This document shows, one piece after another, positions 28,189 to 40,594 of a DNA stretch of 64,000 bases. Below the pieces are notes generated by a model. That model was not told the origin of the DNA. It worked only from the letters and a program-made list of their open reading frames with translations, and ran no database searches. Position 1 is the stretch's first letter; every line of letters begins with the position of its first letter. The DNA comes from Phenylobacterium deserti (GTDB taxonomy: Bacteria > Pseudomonadota > Alphaproteobacteria > Caulobacterales > Caulobacteraceae): positions 186,001 to 250,000 of the forward strand of contig NZ_QFYR01000004.1 of NCBI RefSeq assembly GCF_003254705.1, given 5' to 3'. Both the position numbers and the translations under genes were made by a program.

Positions 28189-29355
28189 ATGAGCCGTGAT
28201 CTGCTGCCTGGCGTCACCGGCGTGCTGGCTCTGGCCGACGGAACCATCCTCCAGGGGATCGGCGTAGGCGCGGTGGGCGATGCGGTCGGCGAGGTGTGCT
28301 TCAACACCGCCATGACTGGCTATCAGGAGATCCTGACAGACCCCTCCTACATGGCCCAGATCGTGGCCTTCACCTTCCCGCACGTGGGCAACGTCGGCAC
28401 CAACGTCGAAGACATCGAGCAGATGAGCGGCGCGGCCGAGACCGCCGCCCGCGGCGCGATCTTCCGCGACGTGCCGACCAAGCCCGCCAACTGGCGCGCC
28501 GACTCGGACCTCGAGACCTGGATGAGCCGCCGGGGCGTCGTGGGGCTGGCGGGCGTCGACACCCGCGCCCTGACCCGCCGCATCCGTGAGCAGGGCATGC
28601 CGCACGGGGTGATCGCCCACAATCCGGACGGCGAGTTCGACCTCGACGCCCTGGTGCAGAAGGCCCGCGAGTGGAACGGCTTGGTGGGCCTGGACCTGGC
28701 CAAGGACGCCTCGTGCCTGCAGCCGTTCGACTATGACGAGGGCCTGTGGGCCTGGCCGAACGGCTACGCCAAGCTGGACGCGCCCAAGTACGACGTGGTG
28801 GTCGTGGACTTCGGCGTGAAGCGCAACATCCTGCGCGCCCTGAACTCGGTGGGCGCGCGCGTCACGGTGGTGCCGGCCAACACCTCGGCCGAGAGCATCC
28901 TGGCGCGCAATCCGGATGGCGTGCTGCTGTCCAACGGCCCAGGCGATCCGGCGGCGACGGGCGAGTACGCGGTGCCCGAGATCAAGAAGATCGTCGACAG
29001 CGGCAAGCCGGTGTTCGGCATCTGCCTGGGCCACCAGATGCTGTCGCTGGCGCTGGGCGCCAAGACGGTGAAGATGGACCAGGGGCACCACGGCGCGAAC
29101 CATCCGGTGAAGGACCTGACCACCGGCAAGGTGGAGATCGTGTCCATGAACCATGGCTTCACGGTGGACCGCGAAAGCCTTCCCGAACCGGTGGTGGAGA
29201 CGCACGTCTCCCTGTTCGACGGCACCAACGCCGGCATCGCCCTGAAGGACCGCCCGGTGTTCTCCGTCCAGCACCACCCGGAAGCTTCCCCGGGCCCGAC
29301 GGACAGCCTTTATCTGTTCGAGCGTTTCGCGGCGAACATGGACGCGGCGAAGTAA
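28189..29355 (+). CDS. carA: Carbamoyl-phosphate synthase small subunit (glutaminase)
   Basis: 388 residues. Releases ammonia from glutamine and feeds it to CarB for carbamoyl phosphate, the precursor of arginine and pyrimidines. N-terminal CPSase_sm domain ([20 protein letters not shown]) and class I glutaminase with the nucleophile Cys in FGICLGHQM and the His/Glu pair in [16 protein letters not shown] lies before the ATG. It has its own terminator and stands 5.1 kb from carB, so the two subunits are transcribed separately here. Confidence 0.98.
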   Translation: MSRDLLPGVTGVLALADGTILQGIGVGAVGDAVGEVCFNTAMTGYQEILTDPSYMAQIVAFTFPHVGNVGTNVEDIEQMSGAAETAARGAIFRDVPTKPANWRADSDLETWMSRRGVVGLAGVDTRALTRRIREQGMPHGVIAHNPDGEFDLDALVQKAREWNGLVGLDLAKDASCLQPFDYDEGLWAWPNGYAKLDAPKYDVVVVDFGVKRNILRALNSVGARVTVVPANTSAESILARNPDGVLLSNGPGDPAATGEYAVPEIKKIVDSGKPVFGICLGHQMLSLALGAKTVKMDQGHHGANHPVKDLTTGKVEIVSMNHGFTVDRESLPEPVVETHVSLFDGTNAGIALKDRPVFSVQHHPEASPGPTDSLYLFERFAANMDAAK

Positions 29356-29382
29356 GCGGCGACGCGATTTTCGAGAACAGCG

Positions 29383-29408
29383 AAGGGCCGGCTCACGCCG
29401 GCCCTTTT
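29383..29408 (+). terminator. carA rho-independent terminator
   Basis: GGGCCGGC, loop TCAC, GCCGGCCC followed by TTTT. A perfect 8-bp GC stem 28 bp after the carA stop, also facing the convergent anti-sigma gene. Confidence 0.9.
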
Positions 29409-29416
29409 GCTTTGCG

Positions 29417-30133
29417 CTAGATGCGGGTCAGCATGCCCTTGGCGGCCACGGGGCCTGTCGGATGGGGCATGGGCGAGCCGGAGGGCGGCTCGACCGAGAC
29501 CATGAGGGCGGAGCCCTCGGCCATCATCGGAGCCATGGGTTCGGGCATGGGCATGACCTTTGAGGCGCCCGGCTGCACCATGCCCAGGGAATGGGATCTG
29601 CCGTCGGCGGTCACCACCCAGAGCTGGTGGGCGTGGCCCGGGTCAGCGCCCGGCGGCACCAGCGAGGTGACCAGCAGCATCTTGCGCATGGGATCGTACG
29701 CGGCGACGAACATCGGCTGGGCCGCGCCGCCCATCAGGCTGGCGTTGAGCATGGGCGCGGCGGGGGCGGCGCGCTCGACGATCCGGGGCGGCTGGGCGGC
29801 CAGGAACACGACGGCGGCGAGGCTTGCGGCGGCGACGCCCAGCGAGCCCACCGTGGCGCTTCGCCAGAACCGGAGGCGGCGCAGGACCGCCCCGTTGTCG
29901 TTGGCGGGCAGGCTGCGCTCGATCGACGGCCACAGGCGGGCGGGCGGCTCGACCGACGCGACCTCGGCGGCCAGGGGCGCCAGCCGCGCGCGCCAGTCCT
30001 CCACCAGGACCGCGAACGCCGGATCGGAAGCCATGCGGGCCTCGGCCTGCGCCCGTTCAGGGCCGGTCAGCACGCCCAGGGCGTGTTCGGCGGCCAGGGC
30101 CTCGATCGGGGAAAGCTCGTGACCTTGGCTCAT
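29417..30133 (-). CDS. RskA-type anti-sigma factor
   Basis: 238 residues. N-terminal cytosolic anti-sigma domain (SPIEALAAEHALGVLTGPER, DWRARLAPLAAE), one membrane helix around residues 95-115 (VGSLGVAAASLAAVVFLA) and a periplasmic RskA domain (VAAYDPMRKMLLVTS, HAHQLWVVTADGRSHSLGMV, MVSVEPPSGSP). It holds the ECF sigma factor inactive and releases it on an envelope signal, by analogy with SigK/RskA. Start at 30133 overlaps the sigma stop (ATGA), so the pair is translated together. The C-terminal part is rich in Met, which is unremarkable for the family. Confidence 0.92.
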   Translation of the reverse strand: MSQGHELSPIEALAAEHALGVLTGPERAQAEARMASDPAFAVLVEDWRARLAPLAAEVASVEPPARLWPSIERSLPANDNGAVLRRLRFWRSATVGSLGVAAASLAAVVFLAAQPPRIVERAAPAAPMLNASLMGGAAQPMFVAAYDPMRKMLLVTSLVPPGADPGHAHQLWVVTADGRSHSLGMVQPGASKVMPMPEPMAPMMAEGSALMVSVEPPSGSPMPHPTGPVAAKGMLTRI

Positions 30134-30687
30134 GCTTCCAGGCACCCTTTCAGGCGGGCCAGGCCCCGGCGGATCCAGCTCTTCACCGTGCCGAGCGGGG
30201 TCGCCGTGCGCTGGGCCAGCGCTTCATAGGTGACGCCCTCGAAGAAGGCCGTCCGGATCACCTGCCGGGTCCGGGCGTCCAGAGTGTCGAGGCAGGCGAG
30301 CAGGCGCCCGTGCTCGCCCGCTTGCTCCAGCAGGGCCTCGGCGCCGGGCGCGTCGTCGGCAAGCTCCAGATCCTCGACCGGCTCGGCCATGGCCAGGGGC
30401 CCACGGGCCCGGAGCCGGTCGATGGCGCGATTGCGGGCGATGGCCGACGTCCAGGCGATGACGCTCGCCCGGCCCGCGTCGTAGCGGTCGGCTCTGCGCC
30501 AGATGGTGAGGTAGACGTCCTGCAACACGTCCTCGGCTTCGTCACGGTCCACAAGGATACGGAGGCAGACGCCAAAAAGCTTCGCGGAGGTGGCCTGGTA
30601 CAACTGACGCAGGGCTTCGCGCTCGCCGCCGGCGATGCGCCTCATCAGGGCAGGAAGATCGGCGGCGTCTCGGCCCGGGCTGGTCAC
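30130..30687 (-). CDS. ECF sigma factor (SigK-like)
   Basis: 185 residues, GTG start at 30687. Sigma region 2 (LYQATSAKLFGVCLRILVDR, AEDVLQDVYLTIWRRA, SVIAWTSAIARNRAIDRLRA) and region 4 (LDARTRQVIRTAFFEGVTYE, TATPLGTVKSWIRRGLARL) are complete, with no region 3, as in group 4 sigma factors. The RskA anti-sigma gene overlaps its end. Regulon unknown. The start is not far from the interrupted TonB receptor downstream terminator. Confidence 0.92.
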   Translation of the reverse strand: MTSPGRDAADLPALMRRIAGGEREALRQLYQATSAKLFGVCLRILVDRDEAEDVLQDVYLTIWRRADRYDAGRASVIAWTSAIARNRAIDRLRARGPLAMAEPVEDLELADDAPGAEALLEQAGEHGRLLACLDTLDARTRQVIRTAFFEGVTYEALAQRTATPLGTVKSWIRRGLARLKGCLEA

Positions 30688-30730
30688 CGCGGCACCATGG
30701 CAAAGCCGGCGCGCCGCGTCACGCCCAACA

Positions 30731-30760
30731 GAAAAGGCCGGAGCTTGCGCCCCGGCCCTT
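30731..30760 (-). terminator. Terminator of the TonB receptor (pseudo)gene
   Basis: Minus strand: GGCCGG ... CCGGCC with a GC-rich loop, followed by TTTTCTG. It lies 25 bp past the ancestral receptor stop at 30785. Confidence 0.7.
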
Positions 30761-30784
30761 CCCTACGCCTTCGTGGGACCTGCC

Positions 30785-33691
30785 TTAGAAGCGGGTCCGG
30801 AAACCGGCGAACAAATACCGGCCGAAGATGTCGTATCCCGCGCTGGTCGAGGTGTTGCCCACCAGGCCGTTGGGGATGGTCTCGTCGAAGATGTTGTTGA
30901 CGCCGAGGTAGACCTCCGCGCCCTGCCCCACGTCGTCGAAGCGGTAGCGGGCGATCAGGTCGTGGTACCAGACGGCTTCCACGTACGGACGGTCGTAGCG
31001 CTCCAGGGAGAGCTCCTTGTTGCGCCGGACCTCGTCGGTGAACTGGGTCTACCAGGTCAGGGTCACCGGGCCTTGGGCGTAGCTCAGCGAGCTGATGTAG
31101 GACCAGCGCGGGTTGCCCAGCTCGGCTTCCTGGCGGTCCACCGTTTCCGGGTAGTCCTGGAAGGCGTACTGGCGCAGCTTCTCGATGTAGTTGGCGTTCA
31201 GCGAGGCGGTCACCCGGCCCGGGCCCACGTCGCGGGTGTAGGCGAGCTGGATGTCGTAGCCCGCCGTCTTCAGCGCCGCCTGGTTCAGATAGCTCGAACG
31301 GTAGGCGGTGATCTGCCGGCTCAACGGATCGCGGGTGATCAGGTCGCAGTACTCCTGCGCCAGCTCCGGGCCGTCCACGCACTTCTCGGCGGCATCCTGC
31401 GGATCCAGGAAGCTGATCGCGTCCTCGATCTGGATGTCATAGTAGTCGACCGTCAGCGACAGGCCCGGCGTCCAGCGCGGCTGGAACACAAGGCCCGCGG
31501 TCCAGGTCTTGGCGGTTTCCGGCTTGAGGTCGGCGTTGCCGCTGGTCACGCCCGGCAGGCTGGTGTCCGTCGCGTTGTCGAAAGCGACGCCCAGGGCTTG
31601 GCAGTTGGCCGCGCGGTTCGGCTTGGCGTTGCGGTTTTGGATGTCGCACGGGTCCATGATGACGTTGAACCCGGCGGTGGCCGGCAGGAAAGCCTCCGTG
31701 ATGTTCGGGGCCCGCACCGCCTTCGAGTAGCTGCCGCGCAGGGTGACGTCGGGCACGGGGGCCCAGATGCCGCCCACCTTGTAGGAGGTGGCGTCGCCGG
31801 CGTGGCTGTAGTCCGCCGCCCGCACAGCGCCGTTCAGGGAGAGGCGGTAGGCGAAGGGCGCGTCCTTCAGGATCGGCGCGTCGAACTCGACGAAGGCTTC
31901 GCGCACTTCGAAGCCGCCCGAAGCGTTCGGCTGCGGCGCCGTCTCGGTGATGCCCGACTGGACCAGCTCGTCGTTGATGTTGCGGCTGGTCTCGCGCCGC
32001 CATTCCAGGCCGCCGGCGAAGGCCAGCGCGCCGCCCGGCAAGCGCAAGAAGCGCTCGGTGTCGAAGTTGAAGCTGAGCGTGCCGACCTGCTGGCCGATCA
32101 CGTGCTTCCGATCGCCTTCATAGGTGACGTAGTCGAAGGCGGCCTGGTTGTTCTGGGCGCCGAACAGGTTGAACGGCACGCAGGCGCCGGCGCGCAGGGT
32201 GCTGGCGTCGGGCGGGGTGTAGTCGCCGTTCCAGGTCGCCGGCACGTCCATGCGGCAGCGGATCTGGCCGCTGGCCGGGTCGCGCACTGCGTCGACGGCC
32301 GCGTAGAAGTTGCCCGGGATCACCCCGTTCACGCCGTGGAAGCTGTTGCGGGTGCGGCCGAAGTTGTAGCTCGCCTGCCAGCTGACGTCGGCGAAGCCGG
32401 CATCCACCTTGCCGTCCAGTTCGGCCACCGCGCGGAAGGTCTTGCGCCAGGTGTCGTCGTTGCGGCCGCCGATGTCGTAGTTGTAGCGGCTGACGTAGAG
32501 CTCCTGGCCGGCGTAGGGCGCCAGCGCCGCCGCGATGGCCGGGGTGATGAAGGCGTTGTCCGACGGGAGCATGAATTCCAGCTCCGTGAAGGACGGGCTG
32601 AAGGTGTCCATGACGTGGGTTTCCACGTACTTCACGTCGCCCCGCAAGGTCAGGTTCGGCGTGATCTCGTAGCGGACGGTGCTGGCCGCGCCCTTGCGGT
32701 TCAGGCGCGGCACCAGGACGGCCGTCGCATCGCTGTCGTCACAGTACTGGCAGGGCTCGGCGAACTGACCGAAGTAGAAGCTGTTTGAGCCCACGCGGGT
32801 CGGCACGCCCACCGGAATGCCGGCGCGGTCGAACAAGGTGACCGGGACAATGTCGCCGGTGAGCGGATTGACCGCCGCCACGGCGCCGTTCGGGCCGAAG
32901 AATTCACTCTGGATGTTCGGGCGGTAGAGGCGGTCCGGAATGCCGTCGTTAGGCCCGGTGTCAGCCGGGTTGACGACGGTGGCCCAGTTGTCGAGGCCGC
33001 GGATGCTGGAGCCCTTCACGCGCTCCTGACGGTCGCCGAAGAGGGTCAGGGTGACGTTGCCGCGGTCGCCGGCGAAGTTCTTACCGACGGTGCCGTAAAG
33101 CGAGTAGTTGCGGCCGTAGCTGCCGTTCAGGGGGCCGCCGGCGTTGCCGCCGATCTCCACGCCCTCGAAGCGGTCCTTCAGGATGATGTTGATGACGCCG
33201 GAGACGGCGTCCGAGCCGTAGATGGCCGAGGCGCCGCCGGTGACCACTTCGACGCGGTCCACCAGGGCGGTGGGGACGGAGTTGAGGTCCACCGCCATAT
33301 CGCCGGCGTCGCCCGCCACATGGCGCTTGCCGTTGACCAGGGTGAGGGTGCGCCCGGCGCCGAGGCCCCGCAGGTCAGGAAGGCTGAGGCCGCCCAGGTT
33401 GGCGCCCGAGTCGGAATTGGCGCGGGCCGTGCCGGTGGCCGACAGGGCGGGCAACTGGGCCAGGATGTCGCCCAGGCTGCTGGTCCCGGCGTTCTGCACC
33501 GCCACTGAATTCAGGGTGGTGACGGGGGTCGGCTGCTCCAGGTTCGGGCGCGGAATGCGCGAGCCGGTGACCACCACCTCGTCGACCGCCACGTCGTCCG
33601 GCGCAGTCGACTGAGCGAGGGCCGGCGCGGCGAACGCCACCAGGCCGGAGAACAGCGCGCCGGCCAACAGCCGGCTCTTGGCGGATGTCAT
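30785..33691 (-). pseudogene. TonB-dependent receptor interrupted by an in-frame amber codon
   Basis: Signal peptide MTSAKSRLLAGALFSGLVAF, ending ALAQ, TonB-box-like VDEVVVTGSRIPRPN, plug (LPDLRGLGAGRTLTLVNGKR, AIYGSDAVSGVINI) and a long barrel, as in large Caulobacteraceae receptors of the 'TonB-dependent receptor, RIPRPN' type. At 31049-31051 the codon after VTLTW is TAG; the same frame then continues for 87 normal receptor residues (TQFTDEVRRNKELSLERYDR, LIARYRFDDVGQGAEVYLGV, DIFGRYLFAGFRTRF) ending in the expected C-terminal Phe. The stop therefore looks like CAG to TAG. The truncated product is 880 residues and lacks the final strands and assembly signal. Start at 33691. Confidence 0.9.
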
Positions 33692-33715
33692 CAAAGCCTC
33701 GGTCCTTGCGGCGGC

Positions 33716-33755
33716 GAGGCTCCTGCCATGCAGGTGAGGCTCCTGCCATGCAGGT
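33716..33755. repeat. 20-bp perfect tandem duplication in the receptor leader
   Basis: GAGGCTCCTGCCATGCAGGT occurs twice head to tail (33716-33735 and 33736-33755), 25 bp upstream of the receptor start. Each unit contains the small inverted repeat CCTGC-CAT-GCAGG and, on the coding strand, a GCAGGAG stretch. Confidence 0.95.
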
Positions 33756-33787
33756 AACGAAGGGCCGCGCCGCGAAATGGGCGCGCC

Positions 33788-33816
33788 CCTTCGTATTTTT
33801 GTCATAGATGCGTCAA
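33788..33816 (-). promoter_or_regulatory. Candidate promoter of the TonB receptor
   Basis: Minus strand TTGACG (complement of 33811-33816) followed after 15 nt by TACGAA in an A/T-rich stretch unusual for this genome. About 120 bp upstream of the start codon. Pattern-based only. Confidence 0.35.
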
Positions 33817-33970
33817 GTGCGCGACATGCAAATAGACGCGGCGTTATTCGACCGCTGTTCTACCATGGCGCTCTTTTGCTGTTTTTCGATACAGCACCAA
33901 CCGGTATGCGCCCGAACGCTGTTAGAACACGGCGGCAATAGGGCGCGATACTACTGCTCTTCGAGCGGCG

Positions 33971-34195
33971 TTAGGCTGCCTTCTTCTTGGCGGGACGGCG
34001 CGCAGCGCGCTTGGCTTGGGCGGCCTGAAGGCGAGCGGTGCGGCGTTCAGCGGCGACCTGCTCGAGGGTCGGGATCAGTTCAGCGGCGGCGGCTTGCTGC
34101 TTCTCATCGCCTTGGGTCTGCAGGCGCTTGGCGTTGGTCAGGAGGTTGATCACCTGCTCGTCGCTCATGGTCGGGATTTTTTCGATCAGGCTCAT
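33971..34195 (-). CDS. Small basic-tailed protein, unknown function
   Basis: 74 residues preceded by GGGAGGCGTAT. Begins MSLIEKIPTMSDEQVINLLT, a helical, acidic-to-neutral segment, and ends in a strongly basic Ala/Arg/Lys tail (QAKRAARRPAKKKAA) like histone-like proteins or small nucleic-acid binders. No family name recognised; the clean start, codon use and composition suggest a real gene. Function unknown. Divergent from carB. Confidence 0.72.
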   Translation of the reverse strand: MSLIEKIPTMSDEQVINLLTNAKRLQTQGDEKQQAAAAELIPTLEQVAAERRTARLQAAQAKRAARRPAKKKAA

Positions 34196-34496
34196 ATACG
34201 CCTCCCAGGTCTCACATGCGGTCTTGGACAGCCCCTGTGTTTCAATATGGCTCAGGCGCGAGTTGGTTGCTGTGGAACCCGACTTTTTTTGACTTTCCCC
34301 GTAGAATCCGCAGCCTAGCGGCCGAGGTCGATGAGGCGCGGTGAGGCTTCGGCGCCGCGGCGCGAAATAACCGCGCGATCCCCGTTCTGCGTGCTTGCGC
34401 GCGAGGGACATGGTCTCTAAATCCGCCGCTTAACCTGCAGTTCTGACCTTTGTCGGGCGCGCCACCACGCGCGGCCGCCTTTGCGCGCGAGACGTA
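34196..34496. other. Divergent intergenic region upstream of carB
   Basis: 301 bp between the small basic protein and carB. It holds an unusual A/T-rich patch (GACTTTTTTTGACTTT, 34281-34296). No convincing promoter pair, uORF, or terminator was identified. carB has no obvious leader attenuator. Confidence 0.45.
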
Positions 34497-37784
<3,288 letters not shown>

Positions 37785-37937
37785 TTTTTTAGGTATTTAG
37801 CTCATTGACCGCTGTTCGCCGGAGGCGCATCGTCCTTGCATCGCCCGGCTGACGCGGGCGGCGATAGGGCGCGCTCCGGCCGCCCGTAACTGAACGGCCG
37901 GAACGGCGTCCCAGCGGCGCCTCGCAAGCTTGGCGGA

Positions 37938-37957
37938 GGGCTCCCATCAGGGAGCCC
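37938..37957 (+). other. Strong hairpin in the leader of the His6 small protein gene
   Basis: GGGCTCCC, loop ATCA, GGGAGCCC: perfect 8-bp stem, 30 bp before the start codon at 37987. No T-run on either side, so it is more likely a leader structure or processing site than a terminator. Confidence 0.6.
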
Positions 37958-37986
37958 CCTGTAAGAAAAAGTATTGCGAGGAAACG

Positions 37987-38160
37987 ATGTCCACCGAACC
38001 GCACGACGTCCACCACCATCATCACCATAAGAATCGCCACTTGGCGGAACGCTTCGAGCACCTGCTGAGCGTGGTGATGGTGATCGCCGTGGTCCTCCTG
38101 GCCGTCGGCCTGATCTATGGCCTGATGAACACCGGCTCGACCCCGAGCTGGATGCCCTGA
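37987..38160 (+). CDS. Small single-pass membrane protein with natural His6 run
   Basis: 57 residues after GAGGAAACG. The N-terminus MSTEPHDVHHHHHHKNRHLA has six consecutive His plus three more nearby; one hydrophobic helix follows (LLSVVMVIAVVLLAVGLIYG) and the tail is short (LMNTGSTPSWMP). Probable metal-binding inner-membrane micro-protein; no family recognised. It lies 200 bp downstream of carB and may have its own promoter. The strong Shine-Dalgarno, clear stop and membrane-protein composition argue for a real gene. Confidence 0.75.
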   Translation: MSTEPHDVHHHHHHKNRHLAERFEHLLSVVMVIAVVLLAVGLIYGLMNTGSTPSWMP

Positions 38161-38394
38161 CGACCTGAAGACGCCTTAGTCTCGCGAGCCCACGGGCGGT
38201 CCGAGTGACGGGCCGCCCCTCCGCTTCGCTTCCGAATCACGCGTCCGCGTTCATCGTCCTCGCGCGTCGGGGAGGGGCGGACCGGGCGGTCCGACGGCGC
38301 TTTCCCCGAGGCTCCGACGGCGCCGCCCGGTCATGCGCGCGCCGCATGCCGCTTTCGGTAGCCACGAGGCCCGCCGTGCATTAACGGGCGCGCC

Positions 38395-38898
38395 ATGACC
38401 GCTGTCCTGCACGTGACCTTCGGCCCTTCCGGCGCCGGCAAGACCTCCTACGCCCAGACCCTCGCCAAGCGCGAACGGGCGGTGATCTTCAATCTGGATG
38501 AATGGATGGCGCGGCTGTTCGGCCCCGACATGCCGGAGAAGATCGAATACGACTGGATGGTCGACCGGGTCGGCCGCTGCGAAGCGCAGATTTGGTCCGT
38601 GGCGGCGGGCGTGATCGCCACCGGCACCTCGGTGATTCTCGACATCGGATTGTTGCGCAAGGCGGACCGCGACCGCGTCCGGCAGATCGCCGCGGCGGTC
38701 GAGCTGCCCTTGCAGTTCCACTATGTGGACGCCCCGCAGGAGGTGCGCCGGGCCCGGGTGTCCGAACGGAACGTGATCCGCGGCGAGACCTTCGCCATCG
38801 ACGTGACGCCGGAGATGTTCGACTTTGTCGAAGGGGTGTGGGAAGCTCCGACACCCGAAGAGCTCGAAGGCGCGGTCATCGCGCCGCTCGAGCGCTAG
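38395..38898 (+). CDS. P-loop kinase-like ATPase (zeta-toxin/AAA_33 type)
   Basis: 167 residues. Walker A GPSGAGKTS at residues 10-18, a likely acceptor-site Asp in FNLDEWMARLFG, and the helical core expected of small nucleotide/sugar kinases (VILDIGLLRKADRDRVRQIA; LPLQFHYVDAPQEVRRARVS with the lid Arg residues). Similar proteins phosphorylate small molecules; the zeta-toxin-like assignment is only structural, and there is no antitoxin gene next to it. Cytosolic. Confidence 0.82.
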   Translation: MTAVLHVTFGPSGAGKTSYAQTLAKRERAVIFNLDEWMARLFGPDMPEKIEYDWMVDRVGRCEAQIWSVAAGVIATGTSVILDIGLLRKADRDRVRQIAAAVELPLQFHYVDAPQEVRRARVSERNVIRGETFAIDVTPEMFDFVEGVWEAPTPEELEGAVIAPLER

Positions 38899-38962
38899 AC
38901 GGTTAATTGACAGCCGGCGGAACCTTCGCCGGCGGCTTGCGTATCGGCGCTCTGCGCCATAC

Positions 38963-38991
38963 TTGAGTTTTGCAGCGCACAACTCTATCCT
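38963..38991 (+). promoter_or_regulatory. Candidate greA promoter
   Basis: TTGAGT at 38963-38968 and TATCCT at 38986-38991 with a 17-bp spacer, about 70 bp before the greA start. A GC hairpin without T-run (GCCGGCG ... CGCCGGC, 38913-38933) lies just upstream, after the kinase gene. Pattern-based. Confidence 0.45.
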
Positions 38992-39059
38992 TTTTGCCCC
39001 GGACGCCAGCGCCCGCGGCCGGAAGAAACTTAACAGGGCGAACCCGAGTCATCACCTCT

Positions 39060-39533
39060 ATGGAAAAAGTCCCGATGACCGTCGAGGGCTATCAAGCTCT
39101 CGACGAAGAGCTGAAGCGTCTGAAGACGGTGGAACGTCCGGCGGTTATCGCCGCGATCGCGGAAGCGCGCTCGCACGGCGACCTGTCGGAAAACGCCGAG
39201 TACCACGCGGCCAAGGAGCGCCAGGGCTGGATCGAAGGCCAGATCGCCGAGATCGAGGACAAGATGGCCCGCGCTCAGGTGATCGACGTCTCCAAGCTCT
39301 CGGGCAAGCAGGTGAAGTTCGGCGCCACGGTCTCCGTGGTCGACGAGGACACCGAGGAAGAGGCCCGGTACCAGATCGTCGGCGAGCACGAAGCCGACGT
39401 GAAGCGCGGCCGCGTGTCCATCACCTCGCCCATCGCCCGCGCGATGATCGGCAAGGAAACGGGCGATGTCGTCGAGGTGAACACCCCGGGCGGCGTGAAG
39501 GCCTACGAAATCCTCAAGGTGGAGTGGATCTGA
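39060..39533 (+). CDS. greA: Transcription elongation factor GreA
   Basis: 157 residues. Rescues backtracked RNA polymerase by stimulating transcript cleavage. N-terminal coiled coil with the tip motif [20 protein letters not shown] carrying the acidic residues, and the C-terminal FKBP-like domain ([38 protein letters not shown]). Start at 39060 gives [14 protein letters not shown], the family N-terminus. The ELM1-family gene follows 10 bp later. Confidence 0.97.
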   Translation: MEKVPMTVEGYQALDEELKRLKTVERPAVIAAIAEARSHGDLSENAEYHAAKERQGWIEGQIAEIEDKMARAQVIDVSKLSGKQVKFGATVSVVDEDTEEEARYQIVGEHEADVKRGRVSITSPIARAMIGKETGDVVEVNTPGGVKAYEILKVEWI

Positions 39534-39543
39534 TCCGCTCCCC

Positions 39544-40521
39544 ATGGCGGGCGACACTCGTCCCCTGACGATCTGGGCGGTCAGCGATGGCCGCGCCGGA
39601 ATCGAAGCCCAGGTGGAGGGTCTCGCCCGCGCGGTCGCCCGTCAGCGACCCGCCGAGGTGGTGCTGAAGCGCATCGCCTGGCGCTTCGGCCTCGGCCGGC
39701 TTCCGACATCACTCAATCCCGGCGCTCCGACCTTGCTGGCCAAAGGCGAGATCGCGCCGCCGTGGCCGGACATCTGGATCGCCGCCGGCCGCGCCACCCT
39801 GCCCCTGTCGCGCAGGCAACGGCGCCGCTCGGGCGGGCGCAGCTTCGTGGTCCAGGTGCAGGACCCGCGCATGGCGCTGGACGCCTTCGACCTGGTGATC
39901 CCGCCGATCCATGACGAGCTGACGGGGCCCAACGTCTTTCCGATCCTGGGCTCGCCCAACCGGCTGGCCCCCGACAAGCTCTCGTCGGAGCTGGCGCGTT
40001 TCGCCGATCGACTGGCGCCCCTGCCCCGCCCGTGCATCGCCCTGATCGTCGGCGGCAAGTCCAAGGCGCATGACCTGAGCGAGGCCCACGCCCGAAACCT
40101 GGCCCGGCAGATCGCCGAGGCGGTGCGCGCGGCCGGCGGGGCCCTGCTGGTCAGCTTCACGCGCCGCACGCCGGCCGCGGCGCAGGCGGCCATGCGCGCC
40201 GAGTTCGAGAACCTGCCCGGCTGGATTTGGGACGGGACGGGGGACAACCCCTACTTCGCGTTCCTGGCCGCCGCCGACCAGATCCTGGTCACGGAGGACT
40301 CCACCAACCTGGCCACCGACGCAGCGGCGAGCGGCAAGCCGCTCTACGTGCTGCCGATGAGCGGCCACAGCCCCAAGCTCGCCCGATTTCATGCCGACCT
40401 TGCGGCGCGGGGCGTGAGCCGCCCGTTCGGAGGCGTGTTCGAGACGTGGACCTACCCTCCCCTGGCCGAAACCGAGCGGGCTGCGGCCGAATTGCTGCGC
40501 CGGTTCGACGCCGCGCGCTGA
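39544..40521 (+). CDS. ELM1/GtrOC1 family putative nucleotide-diphosphate-sugar glycosyltransferase (DUF1022)
   Basis: 325 residues. Named after plant ELM1, a mitochondrial-fission factor; bacterial members have a GT-B-like fold. Motifs: TIWAVSDGRAGIEAQVEGLA, VQVQDPRM..FDLVIPPIHD, ALIVGGKSKAHDLSE, VSFTRRTP and LVTEDSTNLATDAAASGKPL. Function in bacteria uncertain; a role in surface-glycan synthesis would fit the adjacent pseudaminic-acid genes (inference). Possibly co-transcribed with greA. Confidence 0.88.
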   Translation: MAGDTRPLTIWAVSDGRAGIEAQVEGLARAVARQRPAEVVLKRIAWRFGLGRLPTSLNPGAPTLLAKGEIAPPWPDIWIAAGRATLPLSRRQRRRSGGRSFVVQVQDPRMALDAFDLVIPPIHDELTGPNVFPILGSPNRLAPDKLSSELARFADRLAPLPRPCIALIVGGKSKAHDLSEAHARNLARQIAEAVRAAGGALLVSFTRRTPAAAQAAMRAEFENLPGWIWDGTGDNPYFAFLAAADQILVTEDSTNLATDAAASGKPLYVLPMSGHSPKLARFHADLAARGVSRPFGGVFETWTYPPLAETERAAAELLRRFDAAR

Positions 40522-40594
40522 CGCCGTCCTTTGCTTTTGCGGCCCGATGGCCTTTTCTCCGGGCGATGACTCGTTTCCCCGCCGGGCAGATTCG

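Noticed and set aside
34281..34307. TTGACT / TAGAAT as carB promoter
   Set aside because: Spacer of only 7 bp is too short for a sigma-70 promoter.
38282..38333. Long CCGGGCGG ... CCGCCCGG stem with two TCCGACGGCGC copies
   Set aside because: GC-rich by chance expectation in this genome, no T-run, no conservation evidence; not listed as a feature.
38395..38898. Zeta-toxin of a toxin-antitoxin pair
   Set aside because: P-loop kinase only; no small antitoxin gene adjacent on either side.
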